Shown here piece by piece: positions 1-11,824 of a DNA stretch of 64,000 bases. Numbering within the stretch: the stretch's first letter is position 1; every line of letters starts with the position of its first letter. This DNA is from Astropecten irregularis (lineage: Eukaryota; Echinodermata; Asteroidea; Paxillosida; Astropectinidae), in assembly GCA_963971285.1 (NCBI GenBank), contig OZ020258.1:10622614-10686613 (forward strand), given 5' to 3'. Below the pieces are notes generated by a model that saw only the letters and a list, made by a program, of their open reading frames with translations, was not told the origin of the DNA and searched no databases. A program made the position numbers and the translations under genes.

Positions 1-2378
1 TTATAATGTCTTGAATTATTTTTTATCCATTTAATATTTAAAGAAACAAAGGAAATACCCTCTTCGATCGAACAAAGTTCACGTTTTTTAAATTCGTTTC
101 GCTCTGAAGATTTTACAAGGCTTGTCCCGTCTTAAAGATAGTCGGTTGTAAAGACCGTTAATGTATTAATAATGTGATTTTGGTTTTTAAAATCTGGTAC
201 AAAGACTGAATTTATTTTGTACTTCTAGAAAGTTAAACGTACACCGTTTAAAGAAAAAATTCCATGTTAGTATTATATAAACACACACACACACACACCA
301 AAAATAGTTCATCACAGTATATAGTTCAGACGGTAATACTGTATCATTATTCGGAAGACATTTCTAGGGAAGCTACTGAATGGAAAAAAAATTGTCAATC
401 ATTTCGCCCTTGGTTTTCCCGCCAAGGAATTGGTCGAACAACCTCAGCACTTATTCCTTAGATTTCACTAACTCAGAATCCTTTTTCTCTCTTTTCCCTT
501 ATCCCCTCAACTCTAGACGGAAGTGAATAACTGCTCTTGTGATGTGAAGTGCTACGAAAGAGTCTGACCAATCCCCGTGACTGAAAAACGGGCCACAATA
601 CATGACTGATGAAATTGGCGCCATGAGTAAGTGAAATTAATTCATTTTCATCTCTCCGACCGTTTTTTTCTCAAACAATTTCCAAAAATGTGAACAATCA
701 TATTGAATGTATTTAAATCGGACATGTTTTGTATTTATAAGGCACAAGTTCTGTCTTTTTTTGTTTTAAATCTGTTTCTTAAATGACGCGTCTTTTTCCA
801 GAGCCTCTTGGCAATGCTCGTAAGAGGCTGCCTCCTTGATCGAAACATTACAGGTCGTCTTGGCTCTCCTAAGCTAGGTAGGAGGAGGAGCCGGCGACTT
901 TTCTCCTTGAAGTTAATGCGATTGCTTCCTCTCCCGCGCTCCACAAGAGCCCCCGTGGGATGGGAGGCTCTTGAAGACGGTCTGACACGAGGGTAGACAT
1001 CTCCGGTCAGAGTGGAGGGTATAAGCCTTCACAAACCTCTCTCCATCTTTATGGAGAAGAATTCTTCTTGGATAAAATATCCCAAGCCCTTCGTTTCTTT
1101 CAACTGCCAGTGTCTGACCGGTGCATTACAAAATTCAAAATTATTTAACCATATACAAACGAACTTTCTTGCTTCCAAAATGTTTTACCCTGGCAGTTGC
1201 ATTTTTCCAATCTTCCTCCATGCGCGTGCTTGAAACCGTTGCTAATGCCCGAATAATCTCACAAATCTCTTACGCAATAATAATCTTCTTCACAAATAAC
1301 ACAAAAAAGAAGAGATAAGATAAAAAATGTTCTCGTTATCTTAATACTGGTGACATCTTGACAAAACTTGTTTGTAAATGAGCTCAACGGTTCGCACTGC
1401 ACCATCATGTACGTTTAAAATCAACTCACAAAGCAATGACAAAGGAATATGTTTTTTTTTGTATAAAATATGCAAAACAAAATAATGGTGAGTTAAATTA
1501 ATCAATCAATCAATTAATTAAAAGAAATCATTATGTGCATAACCTGAAATGGTCGAATTTTACAACAAAACAAAATAATCTTAAACGAACTTTTCACTTC
1601 TTCTTTAAAACAAGTCTAATTTCTAACTTTTTTTCTTAATAGATGCAGCATTTAAGTCATTGGCTGAGGTCTCGCGCAATTGCAATGACGATCATACAAT
1701 GGTTGCCATTCAGGCGATTAAATTCAAACAAATCGCGAAAAACAAATGCATTTTTTTGTCTGCGTTTGAAGCATTAGCGCGTGACCCCGCCAATATTGCA
1801 CTTTCTACCGAAGCACTCAAACTAATAATAGTCCACTACCAAAAAAAACAAATTGTCACAGAGAAAAAGTTGTACAACGCGGATATAATTAATTTTGGTC
1901 TACGGAATCTAGTTTTAACGTGTTTGCACCTACTTTATATACTTAAGAGCTTCTTAACACATTTTTTTTAAACAGGTGAAAATGAAACTAAACGAAAACA
2001 TAACTTAATGAAATCTTACATGTTCTGTACAGCTTGAACGCAACGACTTTCTGTTTCGGAATTTCACACAAATAACGACAAGACAATCTTGGTAACTGTC
2101 TGCCAACCTTTTAAACTTTCAACAGTTCAGATCCCATCTCTGTACTTTCTCAAATTGGACTGGTATATTCACAATAGTGTTATACGTAAATTTGTGGCTA
2201 TTTAAACCAAATGGATTTTCGGTCCGTAATTTCATATTTTAAGTATACGACTATAAACGTGTGTCTTCCTTTCAAGATCGTGATGGTGGAAATACATTTT
2301 GTGTATTTTCAGACACTACTGTTTCAAATAAAGCATCGTTTCAGATCTCGTTCAACCAGTGCTTTAAAAAAGAACGAG
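1..2378. other. 3' flank of soxF, no gene recognised
   Basis: AT-rich sequence with a short (AC)n run at 281-298 and an AATC-type run at 1499-1520. Part of it is probably soxF 3' UTR. The open frames of 60-103 codons on both strands have no recognisable domain and mixed composition. Confidence 0.5.
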
Positions 2379-2384
2379 TTTATT
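2379..2384 (-). terminator. possible soxF polyadenylation signal AATAAA
   Basis: The plus strand reads TTTATT, giving AATAAA on the coding strand about 150 nt past the stop. Another AATAAA at 2530-2525 is only a few bases past the stop and is too close. No transcript data are available. Confidence 0.3.
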
Positions 2385-2535
2385 ATCACTTGTTTATAAT
2401 CGAATCATGGGCGATGATGCACCAAAGTTTCGTGAACAATGTTAACCCGAAGAACCAGCTTCAGACAACGACTCGCGAGATCACCCAATTGGGCCGATCG
2501 ATGACAATCCATGATATATTCATTTTATTTCATAT

Positions 2536-3755
2536 TCACATGAAAGAGTTGGTCATGATCTCTGAGCAGTAGTCATTGTCCGTGAAACTGCTTGATGGCA
2601 GCATGCCGGAGTCCAGGTACATGTCCATATCGTCCCGGTTCAACTCGAAGAGAAGCTCGGCATCGCTGAGCTGCAGGAGGCCGTTGAGGGTGGACATTTG
2701 GTCCAGGGTCAGTCCGTTGCCGTTCATGTCGTCCGAACCGATGGGGTACTGGGGTTGTTGGTGGAAGCTCTCTGCTGGCTGCAGTCTTTGCTGATTGTCG
2801 GCCAGGGATGCCATCTGTTGTTGCAGGTGCTCCTGCTGCATCTGCGCCTGCTGCTGCTGGTGCTGCTGTTGTTGTGTCTGCGACAGTGCCTGTGAGATCA
2901 ACGATGACACTGCAACCGAACTGTTCTGGTTTCCACAGGACTGTGGCGGTGCATTGACTAGAGCGCGGAGGCTGCTCAGTGTGGCACTCGCAGACATGTT
3001 CATGTTGTCCAGTCCCTGGGTATTGACGGGTTCAATCTTGATGGGACTGAATTCGCACCCGCTGTTGTTCGCTCTCATCTGCTCCTGCACTCCCTGGGAA
3101 GAGACCGATTCAATCTTGATCGGAGTGAATTGGTAGCACCCGCTGTTGGTCATTCGTTCCTGGTCTACCATCATACCTGGAGGACTCTGCACACTAGCAG
3201 CATAAGGTTGCATGTGGTTGGCAACGCCCGTACTCTCAAGTCCTGGATTGGGGAAGGTGAAGACATTGTCTTCCATCATCTCCAGAGGAGACATCTCTGG
3301 AGTTGGAAGCCCCATTGCTGCCAGAGGCTCAGAGAAGTTGGTGCCGGTATAGCTCAGGTCGATGGTGTTGACCGGGAGCAGCTTGAACTTGGGATCCGAG
3401 GCAGCAGCACCGGTGACATTGTCCATGGGAGTTGGCGACGTCCGCGGCGTCACGTCCGGTGTCTGGAGGGAAGAGGTCCCGACCTGCTCGGGCGAACTGG
3501 CTGCCATGGACACTGGGGTGGCCGGAGCAGAGAGTGGGGTGCTGGGGTTGCTGGTTATGACAGCCGCGGAGCCTGCTACTCCTCCGGCTGCAGGGGCGCT
3601 GTTTGGGCTTCTCTTGATGGTGCGCTTGGGTCCTTTGCGACGTCGTGGTCTGTACTTGTAATCAGGATGATCGGCCATGTGCTGGACTCTGAGCTGCTCT
3701 GCCTTGTCGATGAATGGCCGCTTCTCCACCAAAGACAAGCTTCGCCATGATTTAC
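2536..3755 (-). CDS. soxF: soxF coding exon 2 (rest of HMG box and C-terminal half)
   Basis: The acceptor is TTTCTGCAG ending at 3756; the exon starts GT AAA TCA TGG, which restores Gly108-Lys-Ser-Trp when joined to exon 1. It encodes the third HMG helix ([20 protein letters not shown]) and the basic tail KYRPRRRK, then a Pro/Ser/Thr-rich linker, the [10 protein letters not shown] block, two NSGC...PIKIE blocks, a Gln-rich segment (genomic about 2830-2895), the [17 protein letters not shown] region and the C-terminus [10 protein letters not shown]. The stop is TGA at 2538-2536. An open frame in this phase also has a TTG at 3738, but that codon is an internal Leu114, not a start. Confidence 0.95.
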
Positions 3756-6700
3756 CTGCAGAAATGATACCAAAAGATTGACATTCATTACTTTCTCTTC
3801 GTATTTGTAAATTGTGTTAACCCTGATGCCTGTGCAATACGGAAGTTATATCACACCGTAGGGCAGGATGAGTAAGGTGGTAGAGTTGCTGGTACATTGA
3901 TTCAAAGGGGCTCTACGTTACTTTAAGTTGACACATTCTGTGCATCCCAAATTTCAACAAGTACAGAACAGTCAGTCTCACAGGCTTCTTAAACTATACC
4001 AGTACATTACCTGTATTATTACATTTAATTTATTTTAAAAGACAAAACATGTCATTTGTTATAATCTGTAATCTGTATTGCCATGTAAATGTGCAAGTCT
4101 CGCAGAGTGCTTGCCACCATGGAAGCTTTAAGAGCTAGGAAGCCTTCCTAAGCTCTATACGATTCAAGGCTGTCGATGTTAGTGTTAATGAGTTCACAGA
4201 GGTTGATGGTGGTGATCAGTTGGTTTTGTTTATTCCATTAACTAAACAAAACGTGGCGGGGTGAACATTTGAACCCTCTGTGGCGTTTTATTGGTTTTGC
4301 GACACGAAATCGATGATACTAGTCCGAGTAACCTTGACCAATCAAGGCTTGATGGACCGGAGTAAATCGTCCTTCCAAGCGTTACTAACGTCCGGTGGCG
4401 CGCCTAATGAAATCGATAAACACTTCCAGAATCTTAAGGTCACAGCAACAGGTCATCAACGAGTGCAAGGCGAAGAAGATAAGATAACTTTGCCGGTTGG
4501 AAGCAAGGAAGGAAGAAGCAAAAAAGAACGGTTTTGAAAATTGCCAGCGCACCTTCAGACTTTGTATTCGCTTTAATAATATGAACAAACAAGCCCACCA
4601 ACAATAGGACATCGCTATTGTCCCAAGTTTTCGAGTTCCACCCAGTAGAACGGGCCTGCCATAATAAACACCAGTGAATGGGAGGAGCCTGGAACAGAGA
4701 GAAGGGGGGGGTTGTTTTGGGTCTTTTCATCGACTTGCTACGGTGCTGAGCGCGATCAGCTGGTTGGGCTGAGGTCACGAGGCGATTAGTCATCGGGGTT
4801 TGGATCTTGAATGGAGAGGAGATGTCGGTTCGACTCAACTTCCTGTTTTCCTCCAGTGACTGCCTGGTCACGAGGAAGAGCACAGCGTATATTTAACTTG
4901 CAAAGTCAGATCATTACTGACCTTGCGAGTACCTTTAATCATAATGAATGGTGTAATAATTATTTAATCCATTGTTGTAAATGATTATTTCATTTACAAC
5001 TTTCATTTCGTTCTCCCAATAACAATTTAATGTCACACTCCTTGGCTAAGGAACCCACTAAAAAAATAGGGCCTGGTTTATTGAGTAATATACATCCGAA
5101 TCCAAGTCTCTGCGCCATACTGTTAATTTTCTTATCATTCACATGACGTGTATAGGGAAGCTGAAGTATCCATAAAGTACATGTTTTATTACTAGATCAT
5201 AAACCATACCAGTCAAGCCACAAAGTAATGCCCAAAACCCATTAAAAATGACCCTTCTGTAAAGCTAATTGAGAATAAGTAACAACGCGAGCCAAAGCCA
5301 CAAAAGCTAGTTCACGTCCATCGTGGAAAAAAGTCCAACATGCATTAACTAGCGTGATACTCTTCCTCATCCATCACGCCGCGATGATCCGGGTGACAAG
5401 CGACAAATTCACCCCTTTAAATCGACTTGTTATTGCCCCAGCGCCACACCATCCCCAGGTACGTGCTCTGCCACCCCCCCCCCCCCCCCCCCCCCCAATA
5501 ATCCCAGTGGCTTTACCAGCTGACGGCAATGAAAGAAAAAAAACATGATCGCTTGACCGAGCATGGTTATTATATTCCGGCATAGAAGGCCTATTATTCT
5601 TCCCCCCTCTTTGGTATACAATAATTATATTACCTCTTTGGCCCTATAGGCCTAAGCCTATTGAAAACAAGCGATTCTTGTTGGTTAGAGTTTGCAACAA
5701 CAAGAGAAAATGTTTGCACTGTTGTGAACGTGAACATGAAGTGAATGTGGTATTGAATCCGCTCAGTACGCGGTTTCAGTTTGAACAAACATCTTCCCTA
5801 AGCATTCGCAGCACTTAAGCGAACTAAGTTCTAACACCCCTGATTAATAATTGTTAGCTTAATCATAGTATTATTGGTGACAGAACTATCCTATAGAGTT
5901 TACATCAAAACACGCTGCGCCCTCACCGACTGAAGTTGAAAAAACAAAAAAGCATCAATTCAAATTTTCTAGACGATCCCTAGACCTAAGCAATCTTTAT
6001 TCATAACTAACCTCCGTGACCAAGAAATGAAAAAAACTAACTTGACGGGTAGGCCAGTTATTGTTGTGCAAGTGGTGGGGGAGTGGAGGTACCTCGAAAA
6101 GCACTAGTCATGTGACCTTCGCTCCCATATTGTGATTGAAAGGGGGGGTCAAGTGGCGGTTTAAAGGTAGTGCCGTTATCAACCCAAAGCAATAGGATTT
6201 GTTTTTCAAGTTAGATTTGAAAACTACATGTACATGCATATAATACTGCACAAAAATAACGAGATCCACAAAAAGCTGAAAATGCAAATGCGGCTACACT
6301 TCAACCATGCTATTTGGTAATTATCGACATTCTAAAAAAAAAAAGGACTAAAAAGTTGAGGAATAGCTCACATTAGAAAGCACGCTCACCGGTAGGAATA
6401 ACAGAAAAAGGGGAAGTTGGCTTGTGCAGATTCCAGGTTTCATGTCTGGAATACATTTATGGAAATTGTCCTCTCTTTTTTTATTTGATCTGGTCGGTAT
6501 AATAGACGCACGGATGTGGAGTGGTAAGACTTAGAGAGTAACTTGCGGTTATGTAAACATGCAAGCCGGTTTGGCAGTGCCAAATAGTTCGTATGACGAG
6601 TCAGTCAAGGAAAGGTTGTTGTTTTTTTAACTAAGGAACAAACATTTGTTGAACTTGACACGCACGCACCGAGAGTAATAAACCAGGCATGCATCCTGTG

Positions 6701-9700
6701 CATGATGTGTATAAATCGGGGGCCATGGGCACTTGACTGAGGGGCAAAAACAACAAATAAATTGGCCGATTTTATAATGAGCAATTGAGCACCTTATTTA
6801 ATGCATTATTATTCATAAGTCTTTGTGATTTTGCTAAGATCGAAATGCGTAAGTCCCTCCTAACTCCCAAGCATTTTATAAATTTCAATTCATTATTTTG
6901 GCTGATTGGCATTCAGTTACAGCAGTTTAATATGTACATGTACTTTTATTATTCACAAACGACTGCATGACTTTTGACAACAAACAGTCGAGTTTCGGCT
7001 TTGTATATTGACTTTCCATGTTACTTGCCATCGCCATGGAGCTATGCCACTGCTTGAGTTTGTTTGTGTACGTTTCTAATGTGTCAATCAGCCTTTAAGC
7101 AAGATCGAAACGTTAAGTTGTTCGGAGCTTAGATGTCAACACAGTCACAATCGAACATCTCCCTTCGCAATTAGTGTTCCTCTGACGGTCATTACGCCAA
7201 ATTGACAGCGATCCACTTAGCTCCCTGGGGAGCCTACAATAATGGTATATCCAACCCATCTATGACAACCTCATGGGCAGCTAAGGAGCCATTTACTCGA
7301 GTGTGGAGAGCAGCAATTACCGCAAAGTGGCGTGCTCAAGGACATGAATCCGCAAACCCCTACACATGCTCGTCATAATGATGATATTATGCAATATGGC
7401 CGGCACCTGGACGTATGGTCAGATCCCATCTGACTTTATCGGGGATGATCGAGTCTGAGGTCTGCGGCTCATGTCAACGATTTATTTACTCGCTGGCACG
7501 GACGCCACTTGTACCAATATTAAGAAGTATTAAATCCTTACATAACATCCAGCATTTTAGACTCGTTTCGCTAATGCGATCATCCGTGTTGTTATCGCCC
7601 TACAGTATCGTCCGACATAAAAAGCACCAGAAACGGAAAACACGCGCGTGGTTTGTTTTACAGTTTACACCCCAAAACTCGCTAGTTCTATCATCCACGT
7701 TGATATCGCGAAACAGTATCGTCCGACATAAAATGCACCACAAACGGAAAACACGCGCGTGGTTTGTTTTACGTTTTTACACCGAAATACTCGTTAATTT
7801 CGTGCACGTTGGCTCTGCACCAAGACGGGCTTGACGTGACGAAGGACCGCGCAGGACCTTGTAGAAGAAATTGAACCCGATGCTCCGAGTCCAAGTCGCA
7901 TGACAAATTTCCGACGTCGCAATGCATTTCATGCTAACATCATCCGCACTCAGCAATAATGACTAAGGGCTAAAAATGCGAGCTGTGCATGATTGTGTGC
8001 GCTGATCGGCCATGTGTTTCCAATTTCACTGTAATAGATAAGGGAATTATCATGAGCGATCGTAAGCAATGCATTATGATACTGCAGATTCATAATACGC
8101 AATGACCTATGGAAACTTCAGGTAGCCAACCCCCTACCGCAGTACTACACCGCCTGTGTATACATGCATTGTATCATTTCTTCACCATAGTACTAATATA
8201 CAAACACGCTGCAAGAATGCGTGCATAATTATTACGCAAGTGATATGAGTCGAGTCCACCGTAGGCCTACTAACATTCTTAGTTCACATGAGCATTAATA
8301 CGACATGCTCCAATTTCCAGTGACACGAACTATCACAGCCACAGGACTGTGCGTGCATTAATGAGATCTGCTTGCCAGAAAAACGTTTGACAATCTTACC
8401 ACTCAATAATGTAGCACCAACGATACGATGAAATACATTTAATAATAATAATACATGTGATATGAACGTGCCTCGATCGCCGTTGTTGCCACGTCACAAT
8501 AACATAATACATAATGCACAAATGGCCCTCTATACCTCGCGCATTTTTACTGTTGAGCGATAGCATTATAAATGACACGTACGTACTTCGTGTCAACCGA
8601 GGGCAATCATCAATCGATTGGGATGTGTCATTAAACTCGCAGCATTCGGGAAAGTTCCACCCACGGACATTCGGGCACGTTTATCGTTATCGGTGTCTAC
8701 CCCGCTCAGATTGTGCAATGAATGGAGAGCTTCGGCAACCGAGACAACCCCAAATTAATTCCAATTTACAAAATTTCTGAAAAAAAAAACTGTAATAGAA
8801 ACGGAGCTTAACTTAAGGTATAGAAAGACGCCAAACTCTTAAAATACATGTATAACAACTCAGCAATGAGAGAACGAAGAGTTCAGTTACTGGCACTAAC
8901 CACTTCGTAGGCTAATCGTGTTTCGAATGGATGCCCGGGGAGCAAAAAAGCACAGGATCTTCTTGATTGGCACTGGAGATGGAGCCTCCAAGTGGTGCCT
9001 TGAGGATGACAACAAGTACAAGCCTATGTGTTTCAGACTCCAGTGAATATCCTGGTACGGTTGTTCGCGTCATGACTACAAATTAGCGGTTTTTAATACA
9101 ACACACACAGAGAGCTATTAAAGAGACACTACCCCAGCAAGCGTGAAGCGTGACGGTAAAGCCCGTCAACCGAACGCCAAGCAATAAAATAAAAAAACTC
9201 ATTAAATTGTTTTTCCGCAGTTCTTGACCTTCAGAGTAGGATTAACAACAACAAAAAACACCACCGAATGTGTGTTAAATAGGCACTCCAAAAATATACC
9301 AGCATCTATAATATAATATTTCAGTGTAGATGGCTACAACAAAAACACACACACAACAGACAACCACTATTCATTTCACTTCCTAGTACAGTCGTGACTA
9401 GCAACAGATCCGAATAAAAATACGCATCACGAATAGAATCAAACAAACAGGCCTCATAACAATCACTAAATTACCGCCGCGGTTAAAATTACCCCCATTC
9501 GCGCGCACCAGTTTTATACCACGCACGATGTTGCACAACAAACAGCACTTTCAATCATACATTTAAAACTCTCCTGAAACAAAAACTGACAGAGCAGATT
9601 TTCAGCGCAGTCCCCTGACTGGACGAGGTGTTTACCGAAACCCGAGATCCCGGGGCTGTCATTTGATTTATACGGCCCGAGTTTCCATCCGCGCTTGCAC

Positions 9701-10818
9701 CGTATACCAAGAGAGCTGCTATAGCTCATAAAAAAAAAAAATATGCGATGTCCTTGACACGCCGTGAATGCGTGCATTGACTATTATATTATGATCGTAC
9801 AAGTGAGCATACAGTACGCGTACGTACATACAGTGGTGGATATACCATAAACATGCAGCGAAGGGCTGAACATAATAACGAACCGCACTGTGTGATGTCA
9901 GGTGCCCAACGCACTTGTCAGCGCACGTGACGGAGCCCGGGCAGGTTATGACAGGTTATGACAGGGAAAGAATCTGCGTACTTGAACCAACTGCAAAATA
10001 TCGAAGTAAGTAGTGCCGTTTCTATGCACCGTGCTAACGTTTCTTACAGTTGAGCATAATTCGAACGTGGTAGCACTGAGATGCGCGTATTGGATAGCCA
10101 TACCATACTCGCACTCACAGGGTATCGTTTAACAGCGTCGTTCATGTTCACAATAAACAAGTTTTACTTATAGATGATCTGTGCACTTGTCAATTTCGCA
10201 TCAAAATGCACATCATGTAGCTGTAGTAGCATTTTAGTTACACTACATTGTAGTAGGGACTAGTAGTACTATGGAGCTATAAGTATAATACTAACAACAG
10301 TTCTACCACCTGTGAATGTTTCGAAATCACTTCTTTTCGTGGGCGAGATGGGTTTAACTACATGTAATATACTGTCAGTGGGGAAGTTACGGCGGGTAAT
10401 CCCAAAGCAGTTGTCCCAACATTTCAGCGAGTTGAAACATTGTTTGTAAGTCTGATAGTCAAGTAACTTAGGTACTGAGCGGAGGTTGTAACTCACCTAG
10501 CATCTTGCTGAGGTCGGCATTGTGCAGATCAGGATTCTGATCTGCTAGTCGCTTCCTTTCATCTTTCGCCCAGACCATGAAGGCGTTCATGGGCCGGCGT
10601 ATTCTTGTCTCCCTCTTTCCCCTGCCGGTGCTGGCTCCGTCCACACCGCTCTTCTCCTTCATGTCCTCCAGCCACTTGCATCCAGCTTGCTGGAGCAGAG
10701 CTGCATTGCCCGGCTCCGTCAGCAGGCCGACTGCAGAGTGGTTGAGCCCACCGCGGATCATCAAATTATTCCTGGAGAGACTTAAATCCTGCTGTAACAT
10801 TTCCGAAACAGTCCTCAT
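2536..10818 (-). CDS. soxF: SoxF (Sox7/17/18-type) HMG-box transcription factor, two coding exons
   Basis: The spliced CDS joins 10497..10818 to 2536..3755 on the minus strand: 1542 nt, 513 residues. The product is a nuclear, sequence-specific DNA-binding factor of the Sox family. The HMG box runs from about residue 72 ([19 protein letters not shown]) to about 148 (YKYRPRRRK). SoxF identity comes from [10 protein letters not shown] (257-266), which matches the [10 protein letters not shown] block of SOX7, and from a C-terminal [15 protein letters not shown] segment (about 474-488), which corresponds to the vertebrate DRxEFxQYL beta-catenin contact region. A Gln-rich stretch lies at about 401-421. 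Two similar blocks, each ending in PIKIE, lie at 319-323 and 345-349 and fit the SUMO consensus. The length is somewhat above vertebrate SoxF proteins (about 385-415). In family members the factor acts in endoderm, endothelial or germ-layer programmes and antagonises or cooperates with beta-catenin; the role here is inferred. The start is fixed by an in-frame TAA at 10839-10837. Confidence 0.96.
5470..5497. repeat. poly-C tract in soxF intron
   Basis: About two dozen consecutive C, preceded by CCA. Similar C or G homopolymers occur at 14586, 17889, 19841, 49441, 51558 and 56461 and may be assembly-sensitive. Confidence 0.9.
6836..6870 (+). mobile_element. family I remnant
   Basis: AAGATCGAAATGCG followed by a CCCTCCTAACTCCCAAGCA end, matching the short element described at 42920-42970 and 45110-45233. 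Confidence 0.5.
7205..7375. mobile_element. degraded SINE-like fragment
   Basis: It shares CTCCCTGGGGAGC followed by TACA, and a similar downstream layout ending in CTCAAGGACA, with the SINE at 62610-62965. It is diverged and has no recognisable tRNA-like head. Confidence 0.4.
7580..7795. repeat. 111-bp tandem duplication
   Basis: The block containing AGTATCGTCCGACATAAAA, GAAACGGAAAACACGCGCG and GTGGTTTGTTTTAC occurs twice with a spacing of 111 bp (7604 and 7715) and few differences. Because 111 is divisible by three, a 139-codon frame (7415-7834) stays open with a repeated [14 protein letters not shown] peptide. I see no family match and treat the frame as incidental. Confidence 0.75.
10497..10818 (-). 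CDS. soxF: soxF coding exon 1 (residues 1-107 plus one base)
   Basis: The ATG is at 10818-10816, with G at -3 and A at +4. Reading upstream in frame gives GAC, ATC, GAA, ACA, AGG, AAA and then TAA at 10839-10837, so no longer N-terminus in this exon is possible. The exon encodes a 70-residue N-terminal region without recognisable motifs, then the first half of the HMG box including the minor-groove wedge region RPMNAFMVW and [12 protein letters not shown]. It ends after the first base of the Gly108 codon. The donor reads G then GTGAGT at 10496-10491, a near-perfect consensus. An unspliced frame runs on for only a few meaningless residues. Confidence 0.95.
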
Positions 10819-11500
10819 GTCGATTTCTGTCCTTTTTTATCTGTCTATTTTTTTTTCACTTTCACACTTCACGTCCAAGTGTCACGACGAGTTTTTTTTA
10901 GTGAGGAAATCCCCGATGAAGCCAAGCTGTAACATCCACTGACTGCATCGGTTGAGGTCTGAGTAAATTGTGATGAAGTACTCGCCGTGGTAGGAGTTTT
11001 TCAGTTACCCGATCAGCTGGAGCAATCAGCTGTTCGAACATCATTGACACACTAAACGCATTAGGCCTTCCCCCGGCATCCCCAAAAGAGTGCCGACCAA
11101 TGGGCGAGCAGGGTTGCCCTGTATCTAGGCCCCGCCTCCGTGAACCCTTTGCACCGAGTGTACGTGACCCAAGCGGCAGCGCATCTCGGGCTGTCCGCGC
11201 GTGATTGCAACATAATCATCGCCACTGCATTATGTACAGTGGTGTATATTATGTACGTGTACAAGTACATGACCGCGGCTCCACGCGATTGCTCCGCCCC
11301 TTTTCCCATTCGTGTCAGTGCTCCGCCGTGGCGCCCGCTACGTCCAAACCGCGTCCAGTCTTCTTCTTCGCAGCATGTGTACGTACACACGGAAGGTGCA
11401 TAATAGAACACCTGCGTTCGGTTCGACTGTTGAACCAGCAACGCTGGGCTATCATTCGCCCAGGCACACGATATTAATGTGACGCAGTATTATTATTAAA
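10819..11500 (-). promoter_or_regulatory. soxF 5' UTR and candidate proximal promoter
   Basis: The region upstream of the soxF ATG is richer in GC and CpG than its surroundings. It holds a CCAAT motif (ACCAATGGG on plus, about 11096-11104), a GC-box-like CCGCCCC near 11290 and two CAGCTG E-boxes near 11017-11035. No convincing TATA box sits at a fitting distance; the transcription start cannot be placed. The overlapping open frames at 11061-11477 on both strands look like by-products of the base composition. Confidence 0.4.
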
Positions 11501-11668
11501 CGAAACTGGAAAGCGAGTGCGTGTTGTTTATAACCTTGAGATTGCTTAACTTACTTCAAGGGGTTATGATTGATTACATTATCTCCTTCTCCTTTTGTCG
11601 TAAATACAGATTATGGAGTTCACCGCAAAGTCCTTTGCCTTTCTACCGTATATAGAGCTAGCCGAGCA

Positions 11669-11824
11669 GGGGTCGATTTCACCAAACTCTTCCTAACTTA
11701 CTATCAATCGTAGGACTTTTGATGCATTGAAGCCCTACGTGGGATATGTCCGCTACGATGGGTTATCCTTCGTTACTCGAGTTACGAGTTACGATCTATC
11801 GTAGGGCTTCGTGAAATCAACCCC
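11669..11824 (-). mobile_element. family D short TIR element
   Basis: Starts GGGGTCGATTTCACCAAACT and ends CTTCGTGAAATCAACCCC, with the family core of CTCGAGTTACGA and CTATCGTAGGGCTTCG. A short duplication of GAGTTAC is present. Thirteen copies or fragments of this about 145-bp family occur in the window; none encodes a protein. Confidence 0.85.

Larger units (their letters stand above)
3756..10496 (-). other. soxF intron inside the HMG box (6741 bp)
   Basis: It is bounded by GT (10496-10495) and AG (3757-3756), phase 1, splitting the Gly codon of the SKMLG/KSW junction, a position I recall as shared with vertebrate SOX7/17/18. I see no second gene inside it. Contents noted: a poly-C run at about 5473-5496, a SINE-like remnant at 7205-7375, a 111-bp tandem duplication at 7590-7790, and a family I remnant at 6836-6870. 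Short open frames on either strand lack any recognisable domain. Confidence 0.9.

Noticed and set aside
3130..3750. A 206-codon plus-strand frame opposite soxF
   Set aside because: It lies antisense to the HMG box and Pro-rich region, whose coding sense is certain. It has no domain of its own.
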